Shown here piece after piece: positions 1 to 11,035 of a stretch of DNA of 64,000 nt. The DNA is from Manduca sexta. Lineage: Eukaryota > Arthropoda > Insecta > Lepidoptera > Sphingidae. The stretch covers positions 1,967,116 through 2,031,115 of the forward strand of contig NC_051121.1 in NCBI RefSeq assembly GCF_014839805.1. The letters run 5' to 3'. Below the pieces are notes generated by a model that worked only from the letters and a program-made list of their open reading frames with translations, searched no databases and was not told the DNA's origin. Numbering within the stretch: position 1 is the first letter of the stretch; each line of letters starts with the position of its first letter. The position numbers and the translations under genes were made by a program.

Positions 1-30
1 GGCGGATATAAAATATATCCTACTACAAGC
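1..30 (+). repeat. 3' end of a family A repeat
   Basis: GGCGGATATAAAATATATCC is identical to the end of the copy at 8951; the rest lies outside the window. Confidence 0.6.
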
Positions 31-954
31 AAATTAAAGAATGTAGAACAAGGAAGATACTGTCCTTTTGTCTGGCGTTGGACATCCTAACAATAAGAGA
101 TTTCGCGCAACATTGACCTTATGGTATACTTCATATAGGTGCAGTGACGTGCAATACATTTTTAAATTCTAGTATTACTATTCTATTTAAATTCGAACCA
201 CCAAGTATATGCCTATGAATAGCTTATACTTTATTTGCATAAAATATTTTAACGTCAATGGATGTCATAGAAATATAATGAATATACTACATTAGCTGAA
301 TACATACTTGTGATTTATTTCACAATTGCAAATTAAAGTCATGTCAACAAAATTAAGTCGGAGTACAATATATCACATTCTATGAATCATTATTCGGAAG
401 AGATGCCACGGTCACAGTGCAAGCGAGTAGCAATCATATTTTTTTTATACCACTTATTTTGAAAAAGGACTCATCGGTAGTTACTTACTGTTTGGCACAA
501 AGACAAAAGAATGTTATTGAGTCAGATTTTAAAGTGTTGATAGCGAGATATCAGTTATTAAGACGTAATCACAATAACCAAAATTTAAAGAAGTAAAATA
601 ATGTTTTAAATTTTTACATTCAACAATTATTAGGTACGCACATCTTAATCAATATAGATTATAGACTGTCTACCCTCACATATGAATTTTAAACGCTCTT
701 AGTATATTAGATACACCATGTTTAATGAGCATACATACAAGTATATTTATTATATATATCTTTATTGTACACCATAAGTATTAAAAAACAAACAAACGTG
801 TTTACATATGATGGAAATAGTTTAAACCCCGGTGGTACAAATGGCAGTCTTATCCCTCGAGGCGATCTCTACCAGACAACCATTGGATATTATGCACCAT
901 GTACAGATTTCTAACGAAGCTTACCGGATGAGCTTTTTCGCTTAGTAAACTTAC

Positions 955-1370
955 CATTTTTTATACTTGCATGTCAAAGTGGCCTTACTGCACCTGGGCC
1001 CTTATTCTGTATGATAGTGTAAACGCGTAACGCGGCCCTGTCATGTTATCTTCGAGAAATATGCGTGGAATGGTATTCTGTAAGCCAAATTTCTATAGTC
1101 CTAAACATGATGCGTTGTGTTACGTGCTTGTTACGCACTGTCAAAATAACGTGCGGGATAGAGAATAAGGCCCCTGATGGTAAGTGGATTAGGGTCCAAC
1201 AGAATGTCGGCTGACGAGAGATGATTATCTCTCGTCAGTCGCACACTATACCGGCCTGTTGCAACCAGACATAGGTTGATCCCGGAATGCAACTTGTTTA
1301 CGTGGGCCTCTATGGCGAGCTTTAACACTTTGAATGCAATGGTCGCATGCTGAGCGGATATAAAATATAA
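955..1370 (+). repeat. Interspersed repeat family A, interrupted by a MITE
   Basis: Shares GTCGGCTGACGAGAGATGAT, TTGATCCCGGAATGC and a 3' end GCGGATATAAAATATA with the copy at 8951-9193. The insert at 997-1172 splits it. Class unknown. Confidence 0.7.
997..1172. mobile_element. MITE nested in family A repeat
   Basis: 176 bases with inverted ends (GGCCCTTATTCTGTA and, complemented, GGCCTTATTCTCTA). It is flanked by CCTG at 993-996 and 1173-1176. The uninterrupted family A copy at 8951 has a single CCTG at the matching place, which supports a 4-bp duplication. Confidence 0.7.
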
Positions 1371-1372
1371 CT

Positions 1373-3060
1373 AATGAGTATATGAGGCAAACCAAATGTT
1401 TCAATACCGTACGAAGACTTGACCAAACTGGAAATGTCGTCTGATAATAACTGAAGTGAATGAAATACTATCTTTACCCGGTGATGTTGAATTAAGCACT
1501 AAAATGTGTATCTTTATAACATAATCGTTCTTACTTTCCTACGATTACTCTGGCACTGTAAGTGTTCAATTCACTTTGAGCGTCAAATGACACGATTCGT
1601 CGTTAACCGACTTCGGGCCATGAAAACAAAATCATCGCCACGGGATTAACTATGAATATGGTAGCCGTTTAAATCTAAAGCTATTTTTGGTTCATTTCGG
1701 AATAAATTTATTTTGTAATTTAAAAGTAGGGTAGACGCAAGACGACTTCCGGAATCAATCAAATTATTGTAAATAAATGAAGCCAGATGTATATAAATAA
1801 AACATTAAAATAAACGTATATTTTTATCTCATATTTTCGCAGTTCAGTACAGTTTTAAATTTCACGATTTTCACGTAATATCAATTTGATTTAAGACATG
1901 TTTGTCATCTTTATCTCGTCACGGATGCTTATCGCGACAGAGTTTATATTAGACGCTGAATCATATTAATATCCGCGGCACTCAACCGTGGAGGATGTTT
2001 GTAATATTTTACTTTCTGCCCGTCCCCGTTTCAATGAATGTTTTGAGTCTATTGTTGCGAATAAAACGGTTAGACGTTACGCCAATTAGTGATTGTAAAA
2101 ATAGATTTTACCTCGTTTATTTTTACTAATATCGTAATTTAAAAACCGGCAATGAATAGTACATTTAACATTGTGGCTGTTTATAAACGGCGGTATTTAT
2201 TAACCCAGAGAACTCAGATTGTCAGCTGTGACCTATTTAAACTAAAACTATCAAGATATTTTTATTTTACTACAGTTTGACGCTAAGCCCGATAAACAAT
2301 GTTAGTCTAAATTTCAGTAAATTCTCTTTGAATTAGTTAAGAAACAAACAGTTTTTTAAATGCATGCATGAATTCCGATGACAAATACAAAAATAAAAAC
2401 AAAACAACCCCAATAAGCATAGTAAACCGCGGAAGCTGGGAGTTGGCTCACACTCGCTCCCATCCACGCCAACAATTAAACACTGTGGGCAGAAAAACAT
2501 GTAACATGAGTCAGTGATGTTTAGGAACATTCGCTCGCAGTGTGACCGCACCCTAAGCCCGTATAGTGAGTCACAGCGCGACACCGTAAGCGTCTCGTCT
2601 GTATCACGCCTTATTTTCGTAACCAGACTTTGTGTCATTGGAATCATTTGTGCGTAATATCTGTTTGATAGGTGAAGCAGCTGGGCATTTGCACGTGATA
2701 TCGCTGCTTTAGATTGGTTCACTCTATCTGTGAATTGATCGGTGGATCGACCGGTGATCTCACCGAAGACCGACGATAAGGCATAGTTTTACTATTAATT
2801 GAGATTTCTTGAGTACTTATAAATCTCACTGAATTGGTAGTATATATATTCTTGAGAGGTGTAGTTGAGTTACTTAGGTCATTTAGCTATGATTTTGATC
2901 TTTACTATAAGTTACGTATGTATATATACACATAATTAAACACAGTGACAGGGGCGCAACTAAGTTCGTTGAATTTTTTTCAACTCAGCGTATGTTATAA
3001 TGAGTGCATATGTCAACTCAAGCACAAACCGATCCCGAGTAGCTTCTATATGTGTAATAA
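1373..3060. other. No gene seen
   Basis: AT-rich sequence. A 129-codon minus open frame at 2333-2722 has a Cys/Phe-rich end and no recognisable domain; codon use looks non-coding. Confidence 0.5.
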
Positions 3061-3280
3061 AGATATCCTAACGTATTAGAATAAAACAAAATCCGCGCCT
3101 CGTCTAGTTGAATGCGACAAACTCAAAAACTACCAAACCGATAAAATTTGGTATGAAGAGAGTTGAAGACTCCGGGACGGAAACTACTTCTACTACTTCT
3201 TATCTAGAAAAATATATAATATAGTGGTGCTTTTATCCCGGAAAAACTTTCAGACGGGCGAAGCTGTAAGAAAAAGCTAG
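3061..3280 (+). mobile_element. 3' part of a Helitron-like element
   Basis: AAACTCAAAAACTACCAAAC and AAAATTTGGTATGAAGAGAG match the tail of the element at 36382. It ends GGGCGAAGCTG then AAAAAGCTAG before T, with a degenerate hairpin. The 5' boundary is not defined. Confidence 0.55.
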
Positions 3281-3829
3281 TATGCTAAAACACCTATTGA
3301 CCTTTTTAGTTCCTAGAAATCAAACCCTGTACTTTAGCCTACATACTGCATCAGCGGCTGCTAATAATTACAACACTCGTACAAGACGTCTCTATAAATA
3401 TTCCACTTGATCGCATCTCTGGATCACATCTGCGGTGAGTGTGACAGCTATTTTAATATTGTATCAGTTATATGACACAGTCCGATCATAAAGCGAAATG
3501 ACGTAAGATTTTCGTTCACCATAGTCCAGGGGTGTAGATACCGTTGTATCAGCCGTGTCAGTGATACGGGGCCCCTGAGCTTAGGGGCCCCTATTGGCCT
3601 TAACCTTCATTAAACTAAGCGGGCGCCCAAAAATTCGCGCTGCGCTTAAGGGCCCCCAACAAATTAAGATATAGGGCCCCTGTATGGTAAGCTACGCTAC
3701 TGCCCTTGTCCACATCACCTCGGAAGTTGGTAATCCACTGCACTACATTTCTGCTGACATTTTTTACCACGTAGTATAAAACTATGGAACCTATTGCCGC
3801 CAGCAGCATACGGACAGATACGACCTGGC

Positions 3830-3955
3830 GACCTTAAAAAAAGAGCGTCTTTCAACCTAAAAGGCCGGCAACGTATCTCTATGCCCCCTGGTTGCAAATG
3901 GGCGTCGGTGATCTCTTACCATCAGGTGAAATGTATGCTCGTTTGCAACCCGGAC
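3830..3955 (+). repeat. Probable non-LTR retrotransposon 3'-end fragment
   Basis: AAAGAGCGTCTTTCAACCTA, AAGGCCGGCAACGTATCTC and GGTGATCTCTTACCATCAGG resemble a 3' end block I remember from lepidopteran LINEs. No coding remains. Confidence 0.5.
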
Positions 3956-4814
3956 GGAACCCACTTTAAGTGACTGCGCTCATAATATTAGATACATGGT
4001 CGTGAAATAACGACCAAGCTCCTTAAGTAGAAGTAAAAAAACAATAGTTGTATTGTAGTGCCGACTTAGCTGTAAGCTAAGTCTTTACCAATAAAAATGC
4101 CTCTTGGTGGCAAAAACAGACAACAATAATATGACGGTATCCATCTAGGACTTTCGCAAACATAACTTTTTGAAAAGGTCTTTGCCCAGTTCATAAGCGT
4201 TTAAGTCTTACAAAGACGCAGTTTTCACTTTTAACACTGTTGATATAAATCAATTGAACTACAGTTAAAATATAACCTAAACCAGTAAGATTTACAATCG
4301 CGTATATTTCGTAACATGCGCTTTCATGGGCTAATAGATTAAACGTAAAAACAACAGACAAGGCATAAAATTCAAAATGGCGATGTGCAAAAATATTCGC
4401 GTAGCCTTCACGGGGTAATAAACAAGGATGATTTAAACATCTCTTTGTGCCGTGCATCTGGTGTCGTAAACGTGGCTGACGTCAGCGCGCTTCCGGATCT
4501 GACGTCATGGCTGTGACGTCGTTGCGCTGGCGTCCCGAATTGCTAAGCATATACACTACGTTAGTGGTGAATTGTACGCTATTCATTTCTCCATTTTTAT
4601 AACTGACCAAGCCGATGATCGCGCCTCGTGGAGAAGACTACTTAATGACCTTGGACGGGATCACGATCCTCAGTAATGAGGGGCCGACTGAAGAGAGAGA
4701 GATAACTGACATGAAAAAAGAAAAAGCCAGTGCAAATTAAATCAATTTATAACGTTTTTGAAGTATAGTACATGTTGTTTTGAATAATTCTCTTACAGAA
4801 TGTGATAAATTAAA

Positions 4815-4950
4815 ATAAAATTATTTTGCGACTTTTATCGCGGTTTTTGTATTATTATATATTCTTCCGATGTTTCGCAGTTTGCAGTCTTCGTGGTCAC
4901 GGTGCATACTGGGATGTTGGTCATCCGAAAAGTCGAAGTTTTAGTATTTT
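4815..4950. repeat. Copy of the 'cgaaacgtcggga' repeat family
   Basis: CGACTTTTATCGCGG and TTCCGATGTTTCGCAG followed by CGTGGTCACGGTGC share order with the copies near 20715, 46010 and 58430. Confidence 0.45.
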
Positions 4951-5082
4951 CTTTTATTAAAACCATGTGAGAGGTTTCCCATATGGCTTGGTCCATGTGT
5001 AGGTTTCACTACTTACTACATTTGTCCCGTTAAGCTGCATGGTGCAAGCATTGTATTGTCTTGGTTTAAGGTGCAAAGACAC

Positions 5083-5124
5083 TAAAATGACCTCGTAATC
5101 ACCGTGGATTACGAGGTCATTTTA
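5083..5124. repeat. Perfect 18-bp hairpin
   Basis: TAAAATGACCTCGTAATC, a 6-base loop and the exact complement. Just downstream GCATGACACTTACT occurs twice. No other copy was noticed in the window. Confidence 0.8.
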
Positions 5125-6771
5125 TGACATAAATGCATGACACTTACTAGCATGCCCGTGCATGACACTTACTTCAGGATAACAAACGCAGGCGATACAG
5201 TGACTTGTAGCCGAAGTTTTGCGACATTATGTAGAATATCATAAGTGAAAAGTAAACAAATATGTTGTATTAAAACCTCCACTTACGTTTTACAAAAATA
5301 ACAACAATCATATTTTTTTTTATGCTACTCTTACATATACCTTATTTTTTAACAACTAAACTTCAATCAACAAACATTACCAAACCAATTCAACTGCATA
5401 ATATTTGCGTCGACGTCTTGCATTTGCAATACCGCCACGTTTTCACGTTTTCAGCATAACTTCCGCATAACCGCACGTCAGGTAAACATTTTTAAATATA
5501 ATCATTTATTTTCAGTTCATTAACGAACGAAAATATATGTGTGATGTAAATGTGACAGCGTAACCGGTTATTGCAGATGTTACGGTTATTTTTAACTTGT
5601 TTTTGAATACATCTTTAACTGTGGCAAGGGTACGAGATATTTAGTACCCGATTGCATACCTCATATTAGTGGTGAAAATCTCACTATAGTGGTTAGGTTT
5701 TGTTGACCTATTTGAAGTTCTTGATGATAAGGTGCAATGTAAAATATATATCATTATTAATGTTAGGTCCATTGGAAGTCGGCAGAATTATTCCTGGTCT
5801 TTATTATTTTTTTTCTATTTTACACATTTTTCTTATATACTTATTTGTTTGTCATGTTTTTAAATGTAAGTAATTGCGGTGAAAATATTTGAAATGAAAT
5901 CTATTATGTTTTCTTGACCACACCGGTTGATTCCGGAACACAACTCCTCAAAACAAGCTACTATCAGTACAAAACACCCAACACTCCCTCACCACATAAT
6001 TCTATTTGAAATATGGCTATCGTAGAATATAGTACAATTTACAACGTTCCACGTCATAGCCCGCGAAAATACACAAACATTCTGATTCATATTACTAACG
6101 TTAATACACGGATTTGTAGACATCACTGATTTTAATACGTTGGCAATGGTAGTAACAGTTAAATAGCAACTAAATTGCTAAACTCAACTATATCTTCAAA
6201 CAGTTCTACTATTATATAGAGCGGACATTGAGAATATTGTCATGTCAACTATACGATGGTTATTCAATGTACCGCGAAATAGCAAAACACCAATGTAAAA
6301 CATTTAATATTTTTTCCATAACATTATTGGCACGTTTTTATCCACAAATTAACATATTTTTTATAAGTATGTTATTTTTGTATTAATATTTAAGGACGCT
6401 GTGACTTATTACTAATTTATAATAACTTTTGACGCACAAATTTGGTCCTGACGTCCAGTCTATAACAAACTATATTGTTTAATGTCTGTATATCGTCAAG
6501 GAAACTGTGAACTACACTGTTGATTAGTTTAGCAAGTTGAAACAACTTTCAGAAAGATTTGTACCTTAATTATACTTAAACAAATATTGACTCACTGTCG
6601 CCATTTTGTTAGCATTTCTTGTCAATTGACAGCGTCTACAAATTCCTTAATATTTAATTGGTAGAACCACTCTGCAGGTTATAATTTGTCATTTGTTCCT
6701 ACTTTATATCTTAATCTTTTATAATCTACTAGAAAATCAGTCTAACGCAAACGATTGACAATTAGTCCATT

Positions 6772-7882
6772 GAAATGTTACATTTTTTAGGCCTTACCTT
6801 GCGTTTTTTAAAAGACGCAATTTTATTTTTTTGAAGTGTAGGGGGGGTCAGTGTAAAGCTAAAACCAAGTTTGTGGGGTCGCTATCCTTGTCCCACGGCC
6901 GCCATCTTGAAAATAAGGGTTGAAATGGTTTTTACGATGTATCTCTTAAACTATTTATCTGACATAAAAGTGTATAAACATTTTTTGTTGCAAATTAAAT
7001 TCTCTACAACTTTGGTCCAGTAACTTTTTGTCGTAGAACTATAAATAAAAAGTTATAAGCGAAAATGTTAAGAAATTCAATGTTAAGCAATGTCCATTGC
7101 AACGTCATCAGAACGTGTGTTTATAAGGTTCATAATACTTTTTTTTGTACTCTCATTACGTACAACACAAATCCGCGGTTGTCGGCTTGTACGCGAATTA
7201 CTGGGATCCTGAATCGCTTTGGCACAGATGAAGCAATTGTTCACAAAATCAATTTTTTACGAACCGTTTCGGAAGTTACTGTACATATTGCGTGTTATTG
7301 TTATTACGTGGACAATCGAACCGATAATGTTGTTCGTCATCGCAGCAGCAGCTCCAGTAGTTTATCGTCAATTTCAGAAGCTCCAGAGCCAGACTTTGAT
7401 TTTGTGAACAATTGCTTCATCTGTACCAAAGCGATTCAGGATCCAAGTAATTCGCGTACAAGCCGACAACCGCGGGTTTGTGTTGTAGGTACGTAATGAG
7501 AGTACAAAAAAAAGTATCATGAACCTTATAAACACACGTTCTGATGCCGTTGCAATGGACATTGCTTAACATTGGATTTCTTAACATTTTCGCTTATAAC
7601 TTTTTTATTTATAGTTCTACGTCAATAAGTTACTGGACCAAAGTTGTAGAGAATTTAATTTGCAACAAAAAATGTTTATAATTTTTTTTTGTCAGATAAA
7701 TAGTTTAAGAGATACATCGTAAAACCATTTCAACCCCTATTTTCAAGATGGCGGCCGTGGGACAAGGGTGGCGACCCCACAAACTTGGTTTTAGCTTTAC
7801 ACTGACCCCCCCTACACTTAAAAAAAATAAAATTGCGTCCTCTAAAAAACGCAACCCCAAATGTAACTTTTCAATGGACTAA
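6772..7882. mobile_element. Foldback element, ~480-bp inverted arms
   Basis: The left arm (6772-7252) and right arm (7396-7882) are near-perfect reverse complements, separated by a 143-bp spacer. Ends read TTAGTCCATTGAAA and its complement. Both arms carry GGCCGCCATCTTG, a YY1/Pho-like core. No target duplication can be assigned with confidence. An open frame of 143 codons spans arm-spacer-arm on the plus strand, but it has no recognisable domain. Confidence 0.85.
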
Positions 7883-8950
7883 ATGTTTATTAGCAAAACA
7901 ACGTAGCAATTATAATTTATACTTATAAGGTATTCTGTTGCATTTTGAAGAGCATTTAAATATGAAGGTAATCTAAAATATCGATAGATTAGTGCTGTGG
8001 AACTTATTTCGAATTTCTGTAATTATAGTTTATGAGCAACCAACTCCTCTCAAGATATAGTTATGTAAACAACTCCGTATGCTATTTTTACAGGTCGTCG
8101 ATCCTAACAGGAATCATAAATAAGCGCAGAATTTGCACGATATCAAAATATATTCGTCTGTTTAACTTAAAATCTGATGGAGAGCTAATAATTTGAAAGA
8201 GTAATCACATGGGGAAAGCTTTATAGGTAGTAATAAGCTATAATCTATGATGTAAGTGAATAAATTAGTTAGTTAATATGCCAGTGTGGCTTCTGGGTGT
8301 CGATACCTCGTTAATATTAACTGTATGAGAAATATAGCAGGGAGGAAAGGGTACTGGTTGGGTACGGTGTTTGATGTTGATAACGTAAATTTAAAATTTA
8401 TTGCAGTATTTGACAGCTTTAATTTATTTTTAAAGTAATTTTATTTGAGGTCTATCGATAATGTTCTAAAAATCTAATTAGCAGGCATTTTTACAATTCT
8501 GATTACATTAAATAGGAAAAGTAAAAAATCACGAACGTTGAAGACTTTTCTTATTTATAAATCCGAAAACCTCAAAAAACAGAAACGTAAAATATTGACA
8601 TTTTCATTGAACATTTGCCGAGCAGTTATATTATTGTATTAAATCGAACCGCGCTCCGCCCACGTGTAGCGTTATTTATCGACATTCAGCGCACACATCA
8701 CTACAGCGCGCCGACGGAAATCAAACAAAACCGCATCAACTGGTAATGTGACGTATTATAGCCCATTTCTTAAGGAAATTGTAAAGGTATCAATAAAAGT
8801 AAAAGTAATAAGAATTTCTTAAACAAAAACGTCGCGAACGTAAACCATGTAAGAGTCGTCACAACTCAAACGTCATTTAAGCAATATTGCTCTTAAACTT
8901 ACTGTCAATGATGAATGTGGATTTAAATTGAGACCTACATGGCTTGATAG

Positions 8951-9193
8951 ATTTTTTTATACGAGCAAGGCAAAGTAACCTTACTACACCTGATGATAAG
9001 AGTGGGGTCTAATAGAATGTCGACTGACGAGAGATAATTGCCGGGACAGTCGACTCAATTATGTCGGCCGGTTGCAACCGTTAGCACAGATTGATCCCGG
9101 AACGCGACACACTTACGTGGGCCACTACAGCGGGTTTTAATACCTTGTGTACTGTGGTCACTACCGGGCGGATATAAAATATATCCTACCACC
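8951..9193 (+). repeat. Interspersed repeat family A
   Basis: Uninterrupted copy with GTCGACTGACGAGAGATAAT, GGCCGGTTGCAACCG, TTGATCCCGGAACGC and ending GGGCGGATATAAAATATATC. Confidence 0.7.
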
Positions 9194-10429
9194 GTTTTAT
9201 ATATGTTTTTGCAGCTTATTTGACGTGTATTTATTGTTTAAATTGTTCGTTCCTGTTTCATTACAATTAACATTTAATTGTGTTTTGAATGTGGTTGTTC
9301 GAGGAATGTTCATGCGCGTCATTCCGAGGAAATTGCAAATCAGTGCTAAGTATTATTGTACTTTTGTTTATGATGTTTATTCGTTTTGGACCACTTAATG
9401 ATTATTGTTAGTGCATTCTGTTATCTATAGAGTGTAGACTCAATATTTTTTATTGTAACAATGAAAAACAAGCGTCAAAATGCTCATAAACTGTATTATT
9501 CGATTTCTCCGAGATTTCCTTATAAGAATTGCCCGCTGGTCACTATGATATTCTACATGCCAGGTAAATGAAAAATTGGTTTAATTTGGTGTTGCGTTAA
9601 CACCACTAGTTGATGCATAGTTTCATGTTAGTTCTACGTTAAGTTATGCGTAAGTAATGCTAAATACTGTATTAAATACACAATAGGTAACAGAAAAATA
9701 GTTGTTGCTTGAAATACATTAAGGCGCATCTTATACCATTTCAAAATCTTTAAGGGCAATTAACTACTATTTCATTACACGCGTAATTTCATATAGGCGT
9801 AAACAAATCGATCAGGGTCTCCACTACAAATAGAATTGCTAATGGTCTGCTGTAACCAACACATAAAGCAGAGCCGTTTTAGGCATGTGCAAGGGGAAGT
9901 ATGGTCCCCGGGGCCCACTACTCAATAAAAAAATACTCAAATGACTCGCTTGCCTGTTGCCAAATGCCACGACCATAAACAGCAGTAACACTATCCAGAA
10001 CTTTGATTATGAGTCACTACAAGGCAATCTGTTCATCACTCAGATACCTTAAATAAACTTCGTCTCATAATGCTTTGTAACAGGAAATAATTGTACAGTG
10101 TCGAACTTTAAGGAAGCAAGGCGAAGAAATGATCCTCTACTCACACCAAAAAAAAATGAGACAGTAGTAGTATTACCATTATCGAGTTTGTACTATAAAC
10201 AGGCTTCTACTACGTGGCTCTGCTAACAGACATAATAATCGTGTAATACCCCACCTAAAAAAAGTCTGCGTACACGCCTGTATACGAAAAATGGTACATC
10301 CGTCTGTATAAATTTGTATATTTGTAAATACGACGGTGATAAAATGCGAACTGCCGATTACACGTGAAAAACGAACGAATGAAAAACTTAGAAACAAAAT
10401 TCAGGGTTGCCAATGATTATAATATAATA

Positions 10430-10540
10430 TTCAAACAAAACTATCCAATTCAAACAGGCCAGCACAATTGTGTTGTAGCGTATGCGTGTCGATGATCTCT
10501 CATCAGTCGACATTCTCCACGTACCATCAGATGGCCATAT
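10430..10540 (-). repeat. Partial family A repeat, minus orientation
   Basis: The complement reads CCATCTGATGGTACGTGG, AATGTCGACTGATGAGAGAT and a GGCCTGTTTGAA segment, in family A order. Confidence 0.5.
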
Positions 10541-10799
10541 AATAAACTGTTTTTAGCTTTATAATGTTTAGTGTTGAAATAAATCACTTGTGTCCAGAGC
10601 CATAAAATGTCCAAGATAATTTGTTATAAATGCCTGGATAAAAAGTTGAGCAGCTGAGGACAAGCGTTCCTCGTAAACAATAGCAAGACTAAAAAATTTT
10701 AATTTTTAATTTACTGAATTATCTTTACCATCCAAAAAAAAAATGTGTGTTATAATTCCAATTCAAACATTATAATAATGCTAGTCCTATAAACAGTCT

Positions 10800-11035
10800 G
10801 AGAGATGGACAGAAGACTTGATAAAGTCAACAAAGAAACTCGTTGGCCGCCTCTATCGGTTCTGTGTAAAGATTTTCAGAGGAAGCCTATGTTAAGAAAT
10901 GGACTTCTTGTTATAAATGTATAACATATAATACACCGCATCTTTGGAATAGTTTGGCGGCGCGTGTGTTCCCTTCTTCTTATAATCCTGGGTCCTTCCG
11001 CCGTAGCATTAAGAAACAGGTCAGTAGACCGACAT
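10800..11035 (+). pseudogene. Non-LTR reverse transcriptase C-terminal fragments
   Basis: From about 10933 the plus strand reads TPHLWNSLAARVFPSSYNPG then SFRRSIKKQ, the tail typical of Jockey/CR1 reverse transcriptases. Just upstream RWTEDLIKSTKKLVGR looks like an RTE-type tail. Both are short and out of frame with each other. Confidence 0.6.

Larger units (their letters stand above)
3956..6771. other. No gene seen
   Basis: AT-rich intergenic or intronic sequence with the repeat at 4815 and the hairpin at 5083. A GACGTCA-containing patch around 4480-4520 (CRE-like half sites) is the only other GC-richer stretch. Confidence 0.5.

Noticed and set aside
2333..2722. 129-codon minus frame with a hydrophobic Cys/Phe-rich end
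   Set aside because: No recognisable family and no neighbouring exons; low-complexity AT-rich coding of this type arises by chance.
7065..7496. 143-codon plus frame with a Ser-rich stretch and a C-x2-C
   Set aside because: It runs through two inverted arms of a foldback element, has no partner motif, and is not supported as a gene.
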